A stretch of DNA of 64,000 nt from JAHRAW01 sp965249835 (GCA_965249835.1 CBDFMY010000003.1:1178001-1242000), one strand, 5' to 3'. Positions 51,131 to 60,401 are shown, counted from the first letter of the stretch. The notes: generated by a model from the letters alone, not told the origin. Numbers and translations are program-made.

Positions 51131-53743
51131 CTACGCGATTGCAGTGCGGCGTCTGCGTTGCAAAAACACCACCAGGCCGAGCAACAAAACGGCGGGAATA
51201 TAAAATACTTCCTTGACCACACGCTCGGATCGGGTAAGGATATCGGCGATGCGCACCGGTCGGTCGTCATAAAAATCAAACGTTTTGCCGATTCCTTCGA
51301 AAAACGGCGTGCCCGGCAAGGGCTCGCCAATGACCGCGAAGCCATCTTCGACCGTGACCGACAGACCTGCATTTTCGAGTCGCTCGATGGCGTCCGAGCG
51401 TTGTCCCAGCGGCACCAGTATGGTGGTTGATTCGATTTCCCCGGAATCGAAATCGGGGCCGCTGATCACCATTGTGATGACGCCGTCGGGAGTGGCCTGA
51501 CCCACCACTTCATAAATCTTGCTGGGCTCGGCGCTGTCGTATGGCGGCGAAACCTGGTCCAGCCAGTAACCCGGTCGGAACAGGGTGAATGCGACCAGTA
51601 ACAATAACGCCGATTCCCACTTCTTGTTGCGCGTAAGAAAATACCCTTGCGTGGCCGAGGCAAACAGCATCATCGCAAACACGGCCACGACAAACACGAA
51701 TATTGCCTTCATCGGCGACACGTCGATCAGCAGCAACTCGGTATTGAAAATAAACAAGAACGGCAACAATGCGGTGCGAATATCGTAAGCGAATCCCTGG
51801 ATGCCGGTCTTGATCGGATCGCCTTTGGAAATCGCCGCGGCCGCAAATGCGGCCAGTCCCACCGGCGGCGTATCGTCCGCCAGGATGCCAAAATAAAACA
51901 CAAACAAATGCACCGCAATCAACGGCACCAGCAATCCATTTTGCGCGCCGAGCGTGATAATCACCGGCGCCATCAGCGACGAGACGACGATGTAGTTAGC
52001 CGTTGTCGGCAGACCCATGCCCAAAATCAGGCTCATCAATGCGACCAGAATCAGCATCAGAATTAAAGAGCCGCCGGACAGAAACTCAACGAACTCGCCG
52101 ACCACTTGGTGCGCGCCGGTCAAGGAGATGGTGCCGACGATAATACCGGCCGCGCCGGTCGCAACCGCGATGCTGATCATGTTGCGCGAACCGGCCATCA
52201 TGCCGGCAATCCAGTCGCACAGGCCGATTTTAAATGCGCCCCAGTAATTACCGCTACCCCGGAAAAACGCCTTAATCGGGTTCTGAGTCAGCGAGACGAT
52301 GATCATGGCAATAGTCGCCCAAAATGCCGAGAGGGCTGGCGACAGTCGCTCGATAATGATGCACCAGATTAGAATCACGATGGGCAATATGTAGTACAAG
52401 CCGGTGATTGCGGTCTCCCCGGCTTTGGGCAATGCCAGTATCGGAGCATCAGGATCGTCGACAATCAGGTCCGGGGTTTTGGATGCGAGTTTTAGCAAGA
52501 GCAGGTAAAGCAGCGTACAGCCAACCGCAACAATGGTGAATGCCGCATCAGGCGCAGCCACTTTGACCCAGCCCAGACCAAAATAAACCACCATGCCGAG
52601 TAGCGAGATACCGATGAATCCGCCCAGAAATCCGATCAGTTTATTCGCAAAAGTGCGCGTTGAAGGCGGTTTTGGCAAGCCCTTTAAATCCATTTTCATG
52701 GCCTCAAGATGGACGATATAGAACAGCGCGATATAGGATACCAGCGCCGGCACCAGCGCATGCTTGAGAATATCCTGGTAACTGATGCCGGTGAACTCCG
52801 CGATTAAAAATGCCGCAGCGCCCATCACCGGCGGGGTCAACTGCCCGTTTGTGGACGACGCCACTTCGACCGCGCCGGCTTTTTCCGCCGAGAAGCCGGT
52901 GCGCTTCATCAGCGGAATGGTGAATGTTCCTGTGGTCACGGTATTGGCAATGGACGAACCGGAGTACATGCCGCTCAGGGCCGAGGCAACCACCGCGGCT
53001 TTTGCCGGCCCGCCGCGCAAGTGACCGAGCAAGGCGAAGGCGATTTTAATAAAATAGTTGCCGGCACCGGCTTTTTCCAGAATCGACCCGAATAGCACAA
53101 ACAAAAATATCAGCGTAGCGGAAACCCCGAGCGCCACCCCGAATACGCCCTCGTTCTGCATCCAGAAATGCCACATGGCTTTGCCATATGACGCGCCCTT
53201 CCATTGAATCGCTTCCGCCAGCCATTCGGCGTTGCCAAAAAACACATAACTCACAAACACGCAGGCGACGATGAGTAGCGGCAACCCCAGGGTGCGATAA
53301 ACAGTCACGCCGAGAACCAGCATGCCTATAGTCGAGGCGACCAAGTCGCCGGTCGTCGGCAGTCCGGCGCGAACCGCAATTTCATTACGCAATACCACGA
53401 TATACAAGCAGGCGGCGACGCCGACCGCCGCCAGCGCCCAGTCGTACCACGGCACTCGATCTTTGGGGCTTGACTTGAATAAGGGAAACGCCAGCGAGCC
53501 GAGAAAAAACCCAAACGCCAGGTGAATCAATCGCGCGTTTGAATTGGTCACAATGACACTGACGCCGGTAATGTCGGTCAGCCAAAACGGCAGGTTTGAG
53601 GCAATATACAGTTGGAACAATGCCCATATCAATGTCGTGTAGGCAATCAGTTTGCCCTGCCAGCCAATGGCATTGCGGCCACCGGTTTCGATTTGCGCCA
53701 CAAAATCATCAACGCCGTCCTTAGATAAGTCGTGCTTTGCCAT
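51131..53743 (-). CDS. TRAP transporter fused permease (DctQM type, TAXI-linked) with DUF3394 tail
   Basis: An 870-residue inner-membrane protein. The first part (about 30-180) holds the small DctQ-like helices; the large DctM-like part follows with many helices and the motifs GSAKAAVVASALSG-like (GGPAKAAVVASALSGMYSGSSIANTVTTGTFTIPLMKRTGFSAEKAGAVEVASSTNGQLTPPVMGAAAFLIAEFTGISY), cited here only as positions about 240-315. SLILGMGLPTTANYIVVSSL and FGILADDTPPVGLAAFAAAAIS are also typical. The last 200 residues form a DUF3394-type domain (VSPPYDSAEPSKIYEVVG...) with a final helix. It takes up an organic acid with Na+ or H+ using the TAXI binding protein encoded upstream. Confidence 0.93.
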   Translation of the reverse strand: MAKHDLSKDGVDDFVAQIETGGRNAIGWQGKLIAYTTLIWALFQLYIASNLPFWLTDITGVSVIVTNSNARLIHLAFGFFLGSLAFPLFKSSPKDRVPWYDWALAAVGVAACLYIVVLRNEIAVRAGLPTTGDLVASTIGMLVLGVTVYRTLGLPLLIVACVFVSYVFFGNAEWLAEAIQWKGASYGKAMWHFWMQNEGVFGVALGVSATLIFLFVLFGSILEKAGAGNYFIKIAFALLGHLRGGPAKAAVVASALSGMYSGSSIANTVTTGTFTIPLMKRTGFSAEKAGAVEVASSTNGQLTPPVMGAAAFLIAEFTGISYQDILKHALVPALVSYIALFYIVHLEAMKMDLKGLPKPPSTRTFANKLIGFLGGFIGISLLGMVVYFGLGWVKVAAPDAAFTIVAVGCTLLYLLLLKLASKTPDLIVDDPDAPILALPKAGETAITGLYYILPIVILIWCIIIERLSPALSAFWATIAMIIVSLTQNPIKAFFRGSGNYWGAFKIGLCDWIAGMMAGSRNMISIAVATGAAGIIVGTISLTGAHQVVGEFVEFLSGGSLILMLILVALMSLILGMGLPTTANYIVVSSLMAPVIITLGAQNGLLVPLIAVHLFVFYFGILADDTPPVGLAAFAAAAISKGDPIKTGIQGFAYDIRTALLPFLFIFNTELLLIDVSPMKAIFVFVVAVFAMMLFASATQGYFLTRNKKWESALLLLVAFTLFRPGYWLDQVSPPYDSAEPSKIYEVVGQATPDGVITMVISGPDFDSGEIESTTILVPLGQRSDAIERLENAGLSVTVEDGFAVIGEPLPGTPFFEGIGKTFDFYDDRPVRIADILTRSERVVKEVFYIPAVLLLGLVVFLQRRRRTAIA

Positions 53744-53828
53744 AAATGCCTCGCTGGAAGCGGTTGCGCTTCAATTTTTACAGGTTTGAAATCATCCGTG
53801 GTGCAAGATGATTTTAGTGGGGATGGAT

Positions 53829-53887
53829 GGGCAGGCCTGAAAACCGTGCCCTGCCCGAGTCAACTCAGAGTCAACTCGGGCCTGCCC
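53829..53887 (-). promoter_or_regulatory. Competing inverted repeats between the TAXI and permease genes
   Basis: GGGCAGG (53829-53835) can pair with CCTGCCC at 53850-53856 or at 53881-53887, and CCCGAGT (53854-53860) can pair with ACTCGGG (53874-53880). These hairpins exclude each other in part. They lie in the 156-bp gap after the binding-protein gene on the minus strand. Such hairpins often protect or stop the transcript so that more binding protein than permease is made; no long T run was seen. Confidence 0.4.
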
Positions 53888-53899
53888 GTTCGCGTCTTG

Positions 53900-54874
53900 C
53901 TACATCCAGCCGCGTTCCTTGTAATACCTGATTGCGCCAGCATGCAAGGGCGCCGACAGCGCGTCGGTAATCATTTCGGACTCTTTCAGATTAGCGAAAG
54001 CCGGGTGCAGCTTTTTGAAACCCTCGAAGTTGTCGAATACCGCTTTTACCACAACATAAACCGCGTCCTCAGACACATCGGCGCTGGACACGAACGTGGC
54101 GCCAACGCCAAAAGTGAGGATGTCGCTATCGTTGTTATACATGCCGGCGGGGATGGTCGCGGTGCGGTAATAGGGGTTGTCCGCAACCAACTTGTCGATC
54201 GCCGGGCCGGTGACGTTCACCAGATGCGCATCACAAGTCGCCAGCGATTCCTGGGTCAACGCCGAAGGATGACCGACCAACCAGAAATAAGCATCAATTT
54301 TGCCATCGCACACGGCTTGACCGGTTTCCGCCGATTTCATTTCCGCGGCCAGTCTCAGGTCGCTGCGCTCCCAGCCAAGCGCTTGTTCAAGCACTTCCCA
54401 GGTACCGCGCGTGCCGGAGCCGGGGTTGCCGATGTTCATGCGCTTGCCCTTGACGTCGTCAATATTGACAATGCCCGAGCTGTCGCTGGCGATAACGGTC
54501 ACCGGCTCGGGGTGAACCGAAAAGACCGCGCGTAAATTCTCAAACTTGCCGGCATCCTTAAATTTAGAGGTGCCGTGGTAAGCGTGGTATTGCCAGTCCG
54601 ATTGGGCCACGCCAAACTCAAGTTCGCCGGCGCGAATGGTATTGATGTTATAAATTGATCCGCCGGTGGATTCCGCCGAGCAACGAAAGCCATGCTCTTT
54701 TCGATTTTTGTTCACCAGCCGACAAATCGCGCCGCCGGTTGGATAGTAAACGCCAGTGACACCGCCAGTGCCGATGGAAATAAAAGTTTGCTCCGCGGCA
54801 TTGACCGGGGTGGCGAGCATGCCGCCGAATACAAGACAAGCGGTGAATAGTGAAGTGGTAATGATTTTTTTCAT
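53900..54874 (-). CDS. TAXI-family TRAP solute-binding protein
   Basis: A 324-residue periplasmic protein with a Sec signal peptide (KKIITTSLFTACLVFGGMLATPVNA, cut after about residue 26). The TAXI pattern is visible: FISIGTGGVTGVYYPTGGAICRLVNK, STGGSIYNINTIRAGELEFGVAQSDW, MNIGNPGSGTRGTWEVLEQALGW, and KIDAYFWLVGHPSA. It binds the solute, perhaps glutamate or another organic acid, and passes it to the fused permease coded next on the same strand. Start ATG at 54874. Confidence 0.94.
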   Translation of the reverse strand: MKKIITTSLFTACLVFGGMLATPVNAAEQTFISIGTGGVTGVYYPTGGAICRLVNKNRKEHGFRCSAESTGGSIYNINTIRAGELEFGVAQSDWQYHAYHGTSKFKDAGKFENLRAVFSVHPEPVTVIASDSSGIVNIDDVKGKRMNIGNPGSGTRGTWEVLEQALGWERSDLRLAAEMKSAETGQAVCDGKIDAYFWLVGHPSALTQESLATCDAHLVNVTGPAIDKLVADNPYYRTATIPAGMYNNDSDILTFGVGATFVSSADVSEDAVYVVVKAVFDNFEGFKKLHPAFANLKESEMITDALSAPLHAGAIRYYKERGWM

Positions 54875-55017
54875 GATGGTTTGCCTCCAGGGGCATCGTG
54901 GTGGTTTGGAAAAGTAAAGAATGATTTGGGAATTTACTGAAAAGTTGAAACAACAACAATCATATCAGCCTGATAACTGTATCATAAACCGCGCAAGACC
55001 TGCGTCAATGAATAGCC

Positions 55018-55512
55018 ATGAATCATAACAACCCCCCGACCGCTTCTTCGCCGTATATTACCGAGCAGGGTTTTGCCGCTCTGCAGCGCGAGGAAAAGGA
55101 TATCTGGAAGAAGCGAGCGGAGGTAACTCGTGCGCTGGCCGCGGCCGCGGCGGAGGGCGATCGCTCGGAAAACGCCGAGTATACCTATCGCAAAAAACAA
55201 CTGCGGGAAATCGACCGGCGCATCCGCTATTTACAAAAGCGGTTGCCGACTCTCAATGTGGTTAGCAAAGTGGGCGACCGCGACAAAGTATTTTTCGGCG
55301 CCTGGGTCACGCTGGAAAAAGAGGACGGCATCAACGTGGAATATCGAATCGTTGGCGGCGATGAAATTCAAAGCGATTCATCCAAAGGATACATCAGCGT
55401 TGACTCCCCCATGGCGCGGGTGCTACTGGCGAAAAAAGTGAATGATGAAGTGACGCTGGAACTCGGCGGCGAGCAGCGATTCTTTTGCGTCAAAAAAATT
55501 CGTTACGCTTAA
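55018..55512 (+). CDS. greB: Transcription elongation factor GreB
   Basis: A 164-residue Gre factor. The N-terminal coiled coil contains YITEQGFAALQREEKDIWKKRAEVTRALAAAAAEGDRSENAEYTYRKKQLREIDRRIRYLQKRL; the DRSENAEY tip carries the acidic residues that enter the RNA polymerase channel and trigger RNA cleavage. The C-terminal FKBP-like domain has VFFGAWVTLEKEDG, YRIVGGDE and SVDSPMARVLLAKKVNDEV. Basic residues (YRKKQLREID) favour GreB over GreA. Its end overlaps the gamma-glutamyltransferase stop by 4 bp (convergent). Confidence 0.95.
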   Translation: MNHNNPPTASSPYITEQGFAALQREEKDIWKKRAEVTRALAAAAAEGDRSENAEYTYRKKQLREIDRRIRYLQKRLPTLNVVSKVGDRDKVFFGAWVTLEKEDGINVEYRIVGGDEIQSDSSKGYISVDSPMARVLLAKKVNDEVTLELGGEQRFFCVKKIRYA

Positions 55513-57113
55513 AAACCCGCAGCCATTCCGTCTTTGCGATGATCGGAGCCGGCGATGTAACCGTCGGCGGTGGCATAAATCAACTGCGCGCCGCCCATGG
55601 AAAAAATGCCATGCGCCTTGTCATCGTGCAAACGATGTCCGCGATTCGCCAGTTCGTTTTTCACATCATCGGCAACGCCCGGTTCGAGCGCAACGCGATT
55701 GCCATCCATCACCTGCCAGCGCGGCGCGTCCGATGCGCTTTGCGGATTTTGCGCGTAATCGCAAATCCGGATCACCATCTGAGCGTGTCCCTGAGGTTGC
55801 ATGGGTCCGCCCATCACGCCGAAACTCATCAATGGTTGCTCGTCGCGCATCAAAAATCCGGGGAGGATGGTGTGAAACGGTCTCGCGCCACCGCTGATGC
55901 AATTCGGATGTCCACGCGTCAAATTAAAACCAGCGGCACGATTTTGCAAACTGATGCCGGTGCCGGGAATCACGATGCCCGAACCGAATCCCCAAAAATT
56001 GCTTTGAATGAAGGACACCATCATGCCGTTTTGGTCGGCACTGGTGAGATACACGGTGCCGCTGTTGCCCGGCACGCCATAGTCGGGATTGCCGGCGCGA
56101 GTCATGTCGATTAACGCTACGCGTTGCGCAAGATAATCCGGCTCAAGCAATCGCCGCACCGGAAATTCCAGGTGCGCGTGGTCGGCGATATACCGATGCG
56201 CATCGGCAAACGCCAGTTTCATCGCTTCAATTTGCAAGTGAAAAAAATCCGCCGAATCCAATTCATACTGCTGGATGCCATGCTGCTCGACGATGCCCAG
56301 CATAATCAACGCCGCCAGCCCCTGGCCGTTGGGCGGAATCTCGTGGAGTTCCACTGCACCGCAATGATGCGAAGCGTAACGGTTGGAAATGGTATCCACC
56401 CAATCGCAACGATGTTCGGCAAGGTCAGCGTGTGAAAATTTTGCACCGGCGTTATCTGCGGCGGCGATAATTTTGTCCGCCAATGCACCGCGATAAAACG
56501 CTTCTCCATCGCTCGCGGCGATGGTTTGCAGTGTGTCGGCTTGTTCGCGAAAACGGAATCGTTGGCCCGCTTCGGGCGCACGACCATTGGGCAGGAACGG
56601 TGCAAAGTCAGGGAAATCGCTGAAAATTTCCGGCGCATCCGACCACGCCTCGGCGGTGACCGGCGACACCGCAAAGCCATCGTGCGCGTGGCGAATCGCG
56701 TCATCAAACAATCGCGCAAACGGCAGTTTGCCAAACCGCTTGGACAACGCAACCCACGCGCTGACCGCCCCCGGCACCGTGACCGAATCCCAACCGCGCA
56801 ACGGCATCTCGCTCAACCCGTCAAAGTCGGTTGCGGTTACCGCCGCCGGACTTCGTCCGGATGCGTTCAAGCCGTGCAACTTCTTGCCGTCCCACAAAAT
56901 ACAAAACGCATCCGAGCCGATGCCGTTGCTAGTGGGCTCCACCACCGTCAACGTAATCGCCGCCGCCAACGCCGCATCCACCGCATTGCCGCCGTCCCGC
57001 AATGCCGTAATCCCGGCTTGCACCGCCAGCGGCTGGGAAGTGGCAACGATATTCCGCGCCATCACCGGCATCCGTGCGCCGGGGTAGGGGAAGCGAAAGT
57101 CGAGATTAATCAT
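55509..57113 (-). CDS. ggt: Gamma-glutamyltransferase family protein
   Basis: A 534-residue Ntn-hydrolase precursor. The large-subunit part has VATSQPLAVQAGITALRDGGNAVDAALAAAITLTVVEPTSNGIGSDAF and GWDSVTVPGAVSAWVAL. The self-cleavage and catalytic threonine is expected in GNSGTVYLTSADQNG (about residue 346-352), followed by FGSGIVIPGTGISLQNR and FGVMGGPMQPQGHAQM. No signal peptide is seen, so it may stay in the cytosol, as with several bacterial homologues that act on gamma-glutamyl or acyl compounds other than glutathione. Glutathione or cephalosporin-type substrates cannot be told apart. Confidence 0.9.
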   Translation of the reverse strand: MINLDFRFPYPGARMPVMARNIVATSQPLAVQAGITALRDGGNAVDAALAAAITLTVVEPTSNGIGSDAFCILWDGKKLHGLNASGRSPAAVTATDFDGLSEMPLRGWDSVTVPGAVSAWVALSKRFGKLPFARLFDDAIRHAHDGFAVSPVTAEAWSDAPEIFSDFPDFAPFLPNGRAPEAGQRFRFREQADTLQTIAASDGEAFYRGALADKIIAAADNAGAKFSHADLAEHRCDWVDTISNRYASHHCGAVELHEIPPNGQGLAALIMLGIVEQHGIQQYELDSADFFHLQIEAMKLAFADAHRYIADHAHLEFPVRRLLEPDYLAQRVALIDMTRAGNPDYGVPGNSGTVYLTSADQNGMMVSFIQSNFWGFGSGIVIPGTGISLQNRAAGFNLTRGHPNCISGGARPFHTILPGFLMRDEQPLMSFGVMGGPMQPQGHAQMVIRICDYAQNPQSASDAPRWQVMDGNRVALEPGVADDVKNELANRGHRLHDDKAHGIFSMGGAQLIYATADGYIAGSDHRKDGMAAGF

Positions 57114-57217
57114 AGGGGTGCACGAAATGACTGAATAATGCCAGAAACATTCTGGATTCGTGGCATAATTTGCTGACGCATTTTACTTTGCTAAACAAGC
57201 CCGTATTAGGGAATGTT

Positions 57218-58045
57218 ATGAAGACCATTGGCCGTCGAAATTTTCTGCAGTTCGCCATCCTCGGAGCCGGCTACCTGCTACTCTGCGGATGTGCCGCGTT
57301 GGAAAAAATAGACCGGGGATTATATTCGGGCGTTCAATCGGTTACCGAGGAAGACCTGATTACCGGCGAGCGTGCCATTGGTTTTAGTAATCGGCAACAG
57401 CAAATAGAAGAAGGAAATGCGGTAATGGAAAAAATCGTTGGCAAATATGACGATTTGAATGAGAAAGTTGACCGTCAGATGTATTCACGACTCACACGCA
57501 TATTTAACAATGTGCATAAGGTTAGTCACTACGCGCACGAAAATTGGCAAGCACTGTTATTGCCGGATGAAAATTTCAACGCTTTTGTTACCGGTGGAAC
57601 TTATGTGGCGGTAAACAAAGGGTTGATGAATGAGGTGCAGGATGATGCCTCAGTCGCCGCTGTAATAGGACATGAAATCGGGCATGTGGTTGCCAACCAT
57701 GCATTTGAACAGCAAGCGACACTGATTAGTTTGGCTGCCGGCAGCAAAGTCGGGGCTGGTTTTGACTTTGCCTATAATACTTTGCAGGAGGAAGAAGCCG
57801 ATAAAATTGGTGCAGTGTATGCGGCATTGGCTGGTTATAACCCGCGTGCGGTGGCGAAAATTTGGGGTGAGTTTGCCAAACGTGGAGATAACTGGTCTTA
57901 TTTTCGCACGCATCCGGCGGACTCCGATCGCGCCAAAGCGAATCGTATTCTGGGAGAAAGAGCAACGCAGTATTATGTGCCGGGCATGATCAATCCCAAC
58001 CACATGGCATTGTCCCGGTGTAATGATTTTTGGTGCAATCGTTAA
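57218..58045 (+). CDS. M48-family metalloprotease lipoprotein
   Basis: From the ATG at 57218 (MKTIGRRNFLQF), with AGGGAA just upstream, the protein is 275 residues. The signal peptide ends in a lipobox LCGC (Cys25), so it is anchored to the membrane on the periplasmic side. The zinc motif HEIGH is at 152-156 and the third ligand is probably Glu in LQEEEADKIG. It also has FNAFVTGGTYVAVNKGLM, as in BepA/LoiP-type proteases that control outer-membrane protein quality. The following lipoprotein gene is 19 bp away and probably in the same operon. Confidence 0.9.
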   Translation: MKTIGRRNFLQFAILGAGYLLLCGCAALEKIDRGLYSGVQSVTEEDLITGERAIGFSNRQQQIEEGNAVMEKIVGKYDDLNEKVDRQMYSRLTRIFNNVHKVSHYAHENWQALLLPDENFNAFVTGGTYVAVNKGLMNEVQDDASVAAVIGHEIGHVVANHAFEQQATLISLAAGSKVGAGFDFAYNTLQEEEADKIGAVYAALAGYNPRAVAKIWGEFAKRGDNWSYFRTHPADSDRAKANRILGERATQYYVPGMINPNHMALSRCNDFWCNR

Positions 58046-58064
58046 TCGTTGGAGAAAAAATCGC

Positions 58065-58481
58065 GTGAAGTTTTTACCAATTTTCAAAGTCAGCGTTGTT
58101 GTTTTTCTGTCGTCATTATTAATTGCTTGCGGTCCCGCCGTCCGAACTGAAAGCGGCGATTGTTATTATCGTGGGAAAGGCATACTTCAACTGGGTGCCA
58201 CACTGTTGGACGGTGTTGGTGCATACGCCGAAACCATGCTGGAAACGGAATATCAACAAAATCAAATCGCTTTACAAAAATTACAAAACAAACTGGGTGC
58301 AATCGACACTGATACGTTGCGGGGTGAGGAAGAAATTCTGGCGTATAACAATAATGTGGATGAACATAACCGCTTGTTGGAAAGCATTACCGACTATCAG
58401 GAACGGAAGCAACGGGAATTAAAAGACGGCCTGAGAGCATCGTTTTCTCAACAGGTGGATGAATCTGGCGACTGCCAGTGA
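58065..58481 (+). CDS. Lipoprotein with a coiled-coil region, unknown function
   Basis: The likely start is GTG at 58065, with GGAG 10 bp upstream, giving 138 residues. The signal peptide (KFLPIFKVSVVVFLSSLLIAC) has a lipobox with the cysteine near residue 21. The mature part is rich in Q, E and L with a probable long helix (YQQNQIALQKLQNKLGAIDTDTLRGEEEILAYNNNVDEHNRLLES). Two more cysteines lie near the start and end. I do not recognise a family. It follows the M48 protease, so it could be a partner or substrate of it in the envelope. A 9-bp inverted repeat (CGACTGCCA, 58469-58477, with TGGCAGTCG, 58513-58521) covers its end. Confidence 0.75.
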   Translation: MKFLPIFKVSVVVFLSSLLIACGPAVRTESGDCYYRGKGILQLGATLLDGVGAYAETMLETEYQQNQIALQKLQNKLGAIDTDTLRGEEEILAYNNNVDEHNRLLESITDYQERKQRELKDGLRASFSQQVDESGDCQ

Positions 58482-58588
58482 TTTGTCTTGTCGTTTCCGC
58501 CTGTCGTGAAAATGGCAGTCGAGACTATTAGTTATAGGGGTATAGGCGGTTTAATGAAGCAACAACGGAACACAAAAAAATATCAAGA

Positions 58589-58846
58589 TTAGCCGTCATC
58601 GTCCTTATTGTAGAGTGGGTTTTTTCCACCGTGACCTTTTCTGTACGTTTGAAGGTTTTCTTTCTCTTTTCTTAGAGCACCTTCTTTCGTTAGCCGTCGG
58701 GAGGTAGGCTTTATATGAGAAAAGTCCATGCCTTCGCGTTTATGTTCCTCTTCTCGTTGTTCAAGGTCGTTACTCTCCCCTCGGTAAACAATCTTTTTAC
58801 CTTGCTTTAGGTCGTACGTTCTCGTATCTCTGGGGGTCTTAGGCAT
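58589..58846 (-). CDS. Small GIY-YIG-like protein
   Basis: An 85-residue protein starting with ATG after GGAGTTGGATAA. It reads TYDLKQGKKIVYRGESNDLEQREEEHKREGMDFSHIKPTSRRLTKEGAL and ends with YRKGHGGKNPLYNKD. The KIVYRGeSND(l)eqReeEH part resembles the GIY-YIG nuclease opening (IVYiGiT.d...R..eH), but it is only the first half of such a domain, and the catalytic set is incomplete as far as I can see. It might bind nucleic acid. It is next to the left IS copy. Confidence 0.6.
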   Translation of the reverse strand: MPKTPRDTRTYDLKQGKKIVYRGESNDLEQREEEHKREGMDFSHIKPTSRRLTKEGALRKEKENLQTYRKGHGGKNPLYNKDDDG

Positions 58847-58905
58847 TTATCCAACTCCAAACTGTTAGTGGTAGTGATTATACAAAATACCAGCGTAGTT
58901 TTCAA

Positions 58906-58922
58906 CTCATGGATGCGGATTT
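58906..58922. repeat. Target duplication CTCATGGATGCGGATTT, outer left copy
   Basis: The 17-bp sequence at 58906-58922 recurs at 60287-60303 after the first IS and at 62426-62442 after the second IS. The pair around the first IS is a normal target duplication. Confidence 0.9.
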
Positions 58923-60286
58923 TGTTAGGAACACATAAACTGTCCGCTGTTAAAACACATAATCTGTCCGGTTTATGCCAGCTCTTGAGGGGGGCGGTTT
59001 ATGAGGCGGACAGAAGTGTTACAGGAGATACGACAGATGAGATTTGAAGAGTCATATGGGGGCTGGACCGAGGGTCGTCTGAGCCAGGAGGAAGCGGCGC
59101 AGTTACTGGGTGTGTGTGAGCGCACCTTCCGTCGTTACATCAATCGTTACGAGGAAGAAGGCCTGGATGGGTTGATCGACAAGCGGCTGTCTCAGGTATC
59201 GCACCGTCGGGCACCGGTCGATGAGGTTATGCGCCTGGTGGATCGGTACCGGAGCCGGCATGAGGGCTGGAGTGTCAGGCACTACTACGCCTGGTATCGG
59301 CGCGGCGGTGGTGGGCGTAGCTACAACTGGGTGCGCAAGTCCTTGCAGGCTACCGGAGCGGTGACGAAGTCATCGGGCCGTGGGCAACATCGCAAGCGGC
59401 GCGAGCGAGCGCCGGTGCCGGGCGTATTGCTGCATCAGGATGGCAGCACCCATGCCTGGGTGCCGGGACAGACCTGGGATTTGATAGTCACCATGGATGA
59501 TGCCAGCAATCGGCATTACTCCATGTTCTTCTGTGACCAGGAAGGCACCCGGAGCAGTTTCCAGGGGGTACGTGAGGTGATTGAGGCCGAGGGCTTGTTT
59601 TGCTCGCTGTATACCGACCGGGGCAGCCATTACTGGCACACGCCGACGGCTGGCGGCAAGGTGGACAAGGGCAACTCGACGCAGTTTCGGCGCGCCTTGC
59701 AGCAACTGGGCATAGAGATGATCGCGGCCTACTCGCCGCAAGCCCGAGGGCGCTCCGAGCGGGCCTTTCGCACCCACCAGGAGCGCTTGGTCAAGGAACT
59801 GGCCGCCGCTGGCATCACCGATATGGCTACTGCCAATGAGTATCTCCGGCAGGTGTATCTGCCCGCCTTCAACGAAGAGTTTGAGCAACCGCCGCGGGAA
59901 GCTGGCTCAGCCTTTGTGCCGGTGCCGGAGGGAACGCAGTTGGACAACATTTTCTGCGAACGCTACGAGCGCCAAGTACGCAAGGACAACTGCATTGAAT
60001 TCGAGGGACTGACCCTGCAGATACCGGCAGACCGCCACCGTTACCACTACATCAAAGCTAAAGTGAAGGTATTACGGCACACCGACGGCGCCTTGTCTTT
60101 GTGGCACGGACCTCGAAAACTGGCCGGTTATGACGCGGCCGGCCAACTCATCCAGACTGACTTACCGGTGGCTGCTTGATGTCCGCTGCGCCATCAATAA
60201 CGGGTGCCTCAGCCAGGCTTCCCGACATCGCCAAAAGCGGACAACTCATGTGTTCTAAAACCGGACATTTCTATTTGTTGCTAACA
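58923..60286 (+). mobile_element. IS1202-like insertion sequence, copy 1
   Basis: 1364 bp from TGTTAGGAACACATAA to CTAACA. The left end carries two near-identical 17-bp boxes (AACACATAAACTGTCCG and AACACATAATCTGTCCG) and the right end has two CGGACA boxes in reverse order, probable transposase-binding sites. The transposase gene is intact. A 17-bp target duplication flanks it. It is about 98-99 percent identical by eye to copy 2 and more distant from the element at 41.6 kb. Confidence 0.88.
59001..60179 (+). CDS. Transposase, IS1202-like family, copy 1
   Basis: A 392-residue DDE transposase. HTH at the start (RLSQEEAAQLLGVCERTFRRYINRYEEEGLDGL). Catalytic residues in HQDGSTHAWVPG, YTDRGSHYWHTP and PQARGRSERAF. 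C-terminal ADRHRYHYIKAKVKVL is shared with the other copies. It differs from copy 2 in seven residues (for instance Leu/Met in MRLVDRY, Thr/Ala in the QATGAVTKSS stretch, Glu/Gly near the end). Confidence 0.93.
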   Translation: MRRTEVLQEIRQMRFEESYGGWTEGRLSQEEAAQLLGVCERTFRRYINRYEEEGLDGLIDKRLSQVSHRRAPVDEVMRLVDRYRSRHEGWSVRHYYAWYRRGGGGRSYNWVRKSLQATGAVTKSSGRGQHRKRRERAPVPGVLLHQDGSTHAWVPGQTWDLIVTMDDASNRHYSMFFCDQEGTRSSFQGVREVIEAEGLFCSLYTDRGSHYWHTPTAGGKVDKGNSTQFRRALQQLGIEMIAAYSPQARGRSERAFRTHQERLVKELAAAGITDMATANEYLRQVYLPAFNEEFEQPPREAGSAFVPVPEGTQLDNIFCERYERQVRKDNCIEFEGLTLQIPADRHRYHYIKAKVKVLRHTDGALSLWHGPRKLAGYDAAGQLIQTDLPVAA

Positions 60287-60354
60287 CTCATGGATGCGGA
60301 TTTTTGCCTTCGTCTTGCTTCCAGCGGTGCCACCAACAACGACATCATCGGCGG
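60287..60354 (-). pseudogene. 68-bp duplicate of the RND efflux gene 3' end
   Basis: The 68 bp after IS copy 1 are identical to the 68 bp after IS copy 2 (62426-62493), which code the last codons of the RND transporter (PPMMSLLVAPLEARRRQKSAS). After 60354 the sequence changes abruptly to unrelated DNA. So this is a gene fragment left by the rearrangement that made the two-IS structure. Confidence 0.88.
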
Positions 60355-60401
60355 TTTTCACATTCAGCGAGTTGTTTAGCAGAGTTGATGGCGGCGGCTA
60401 G

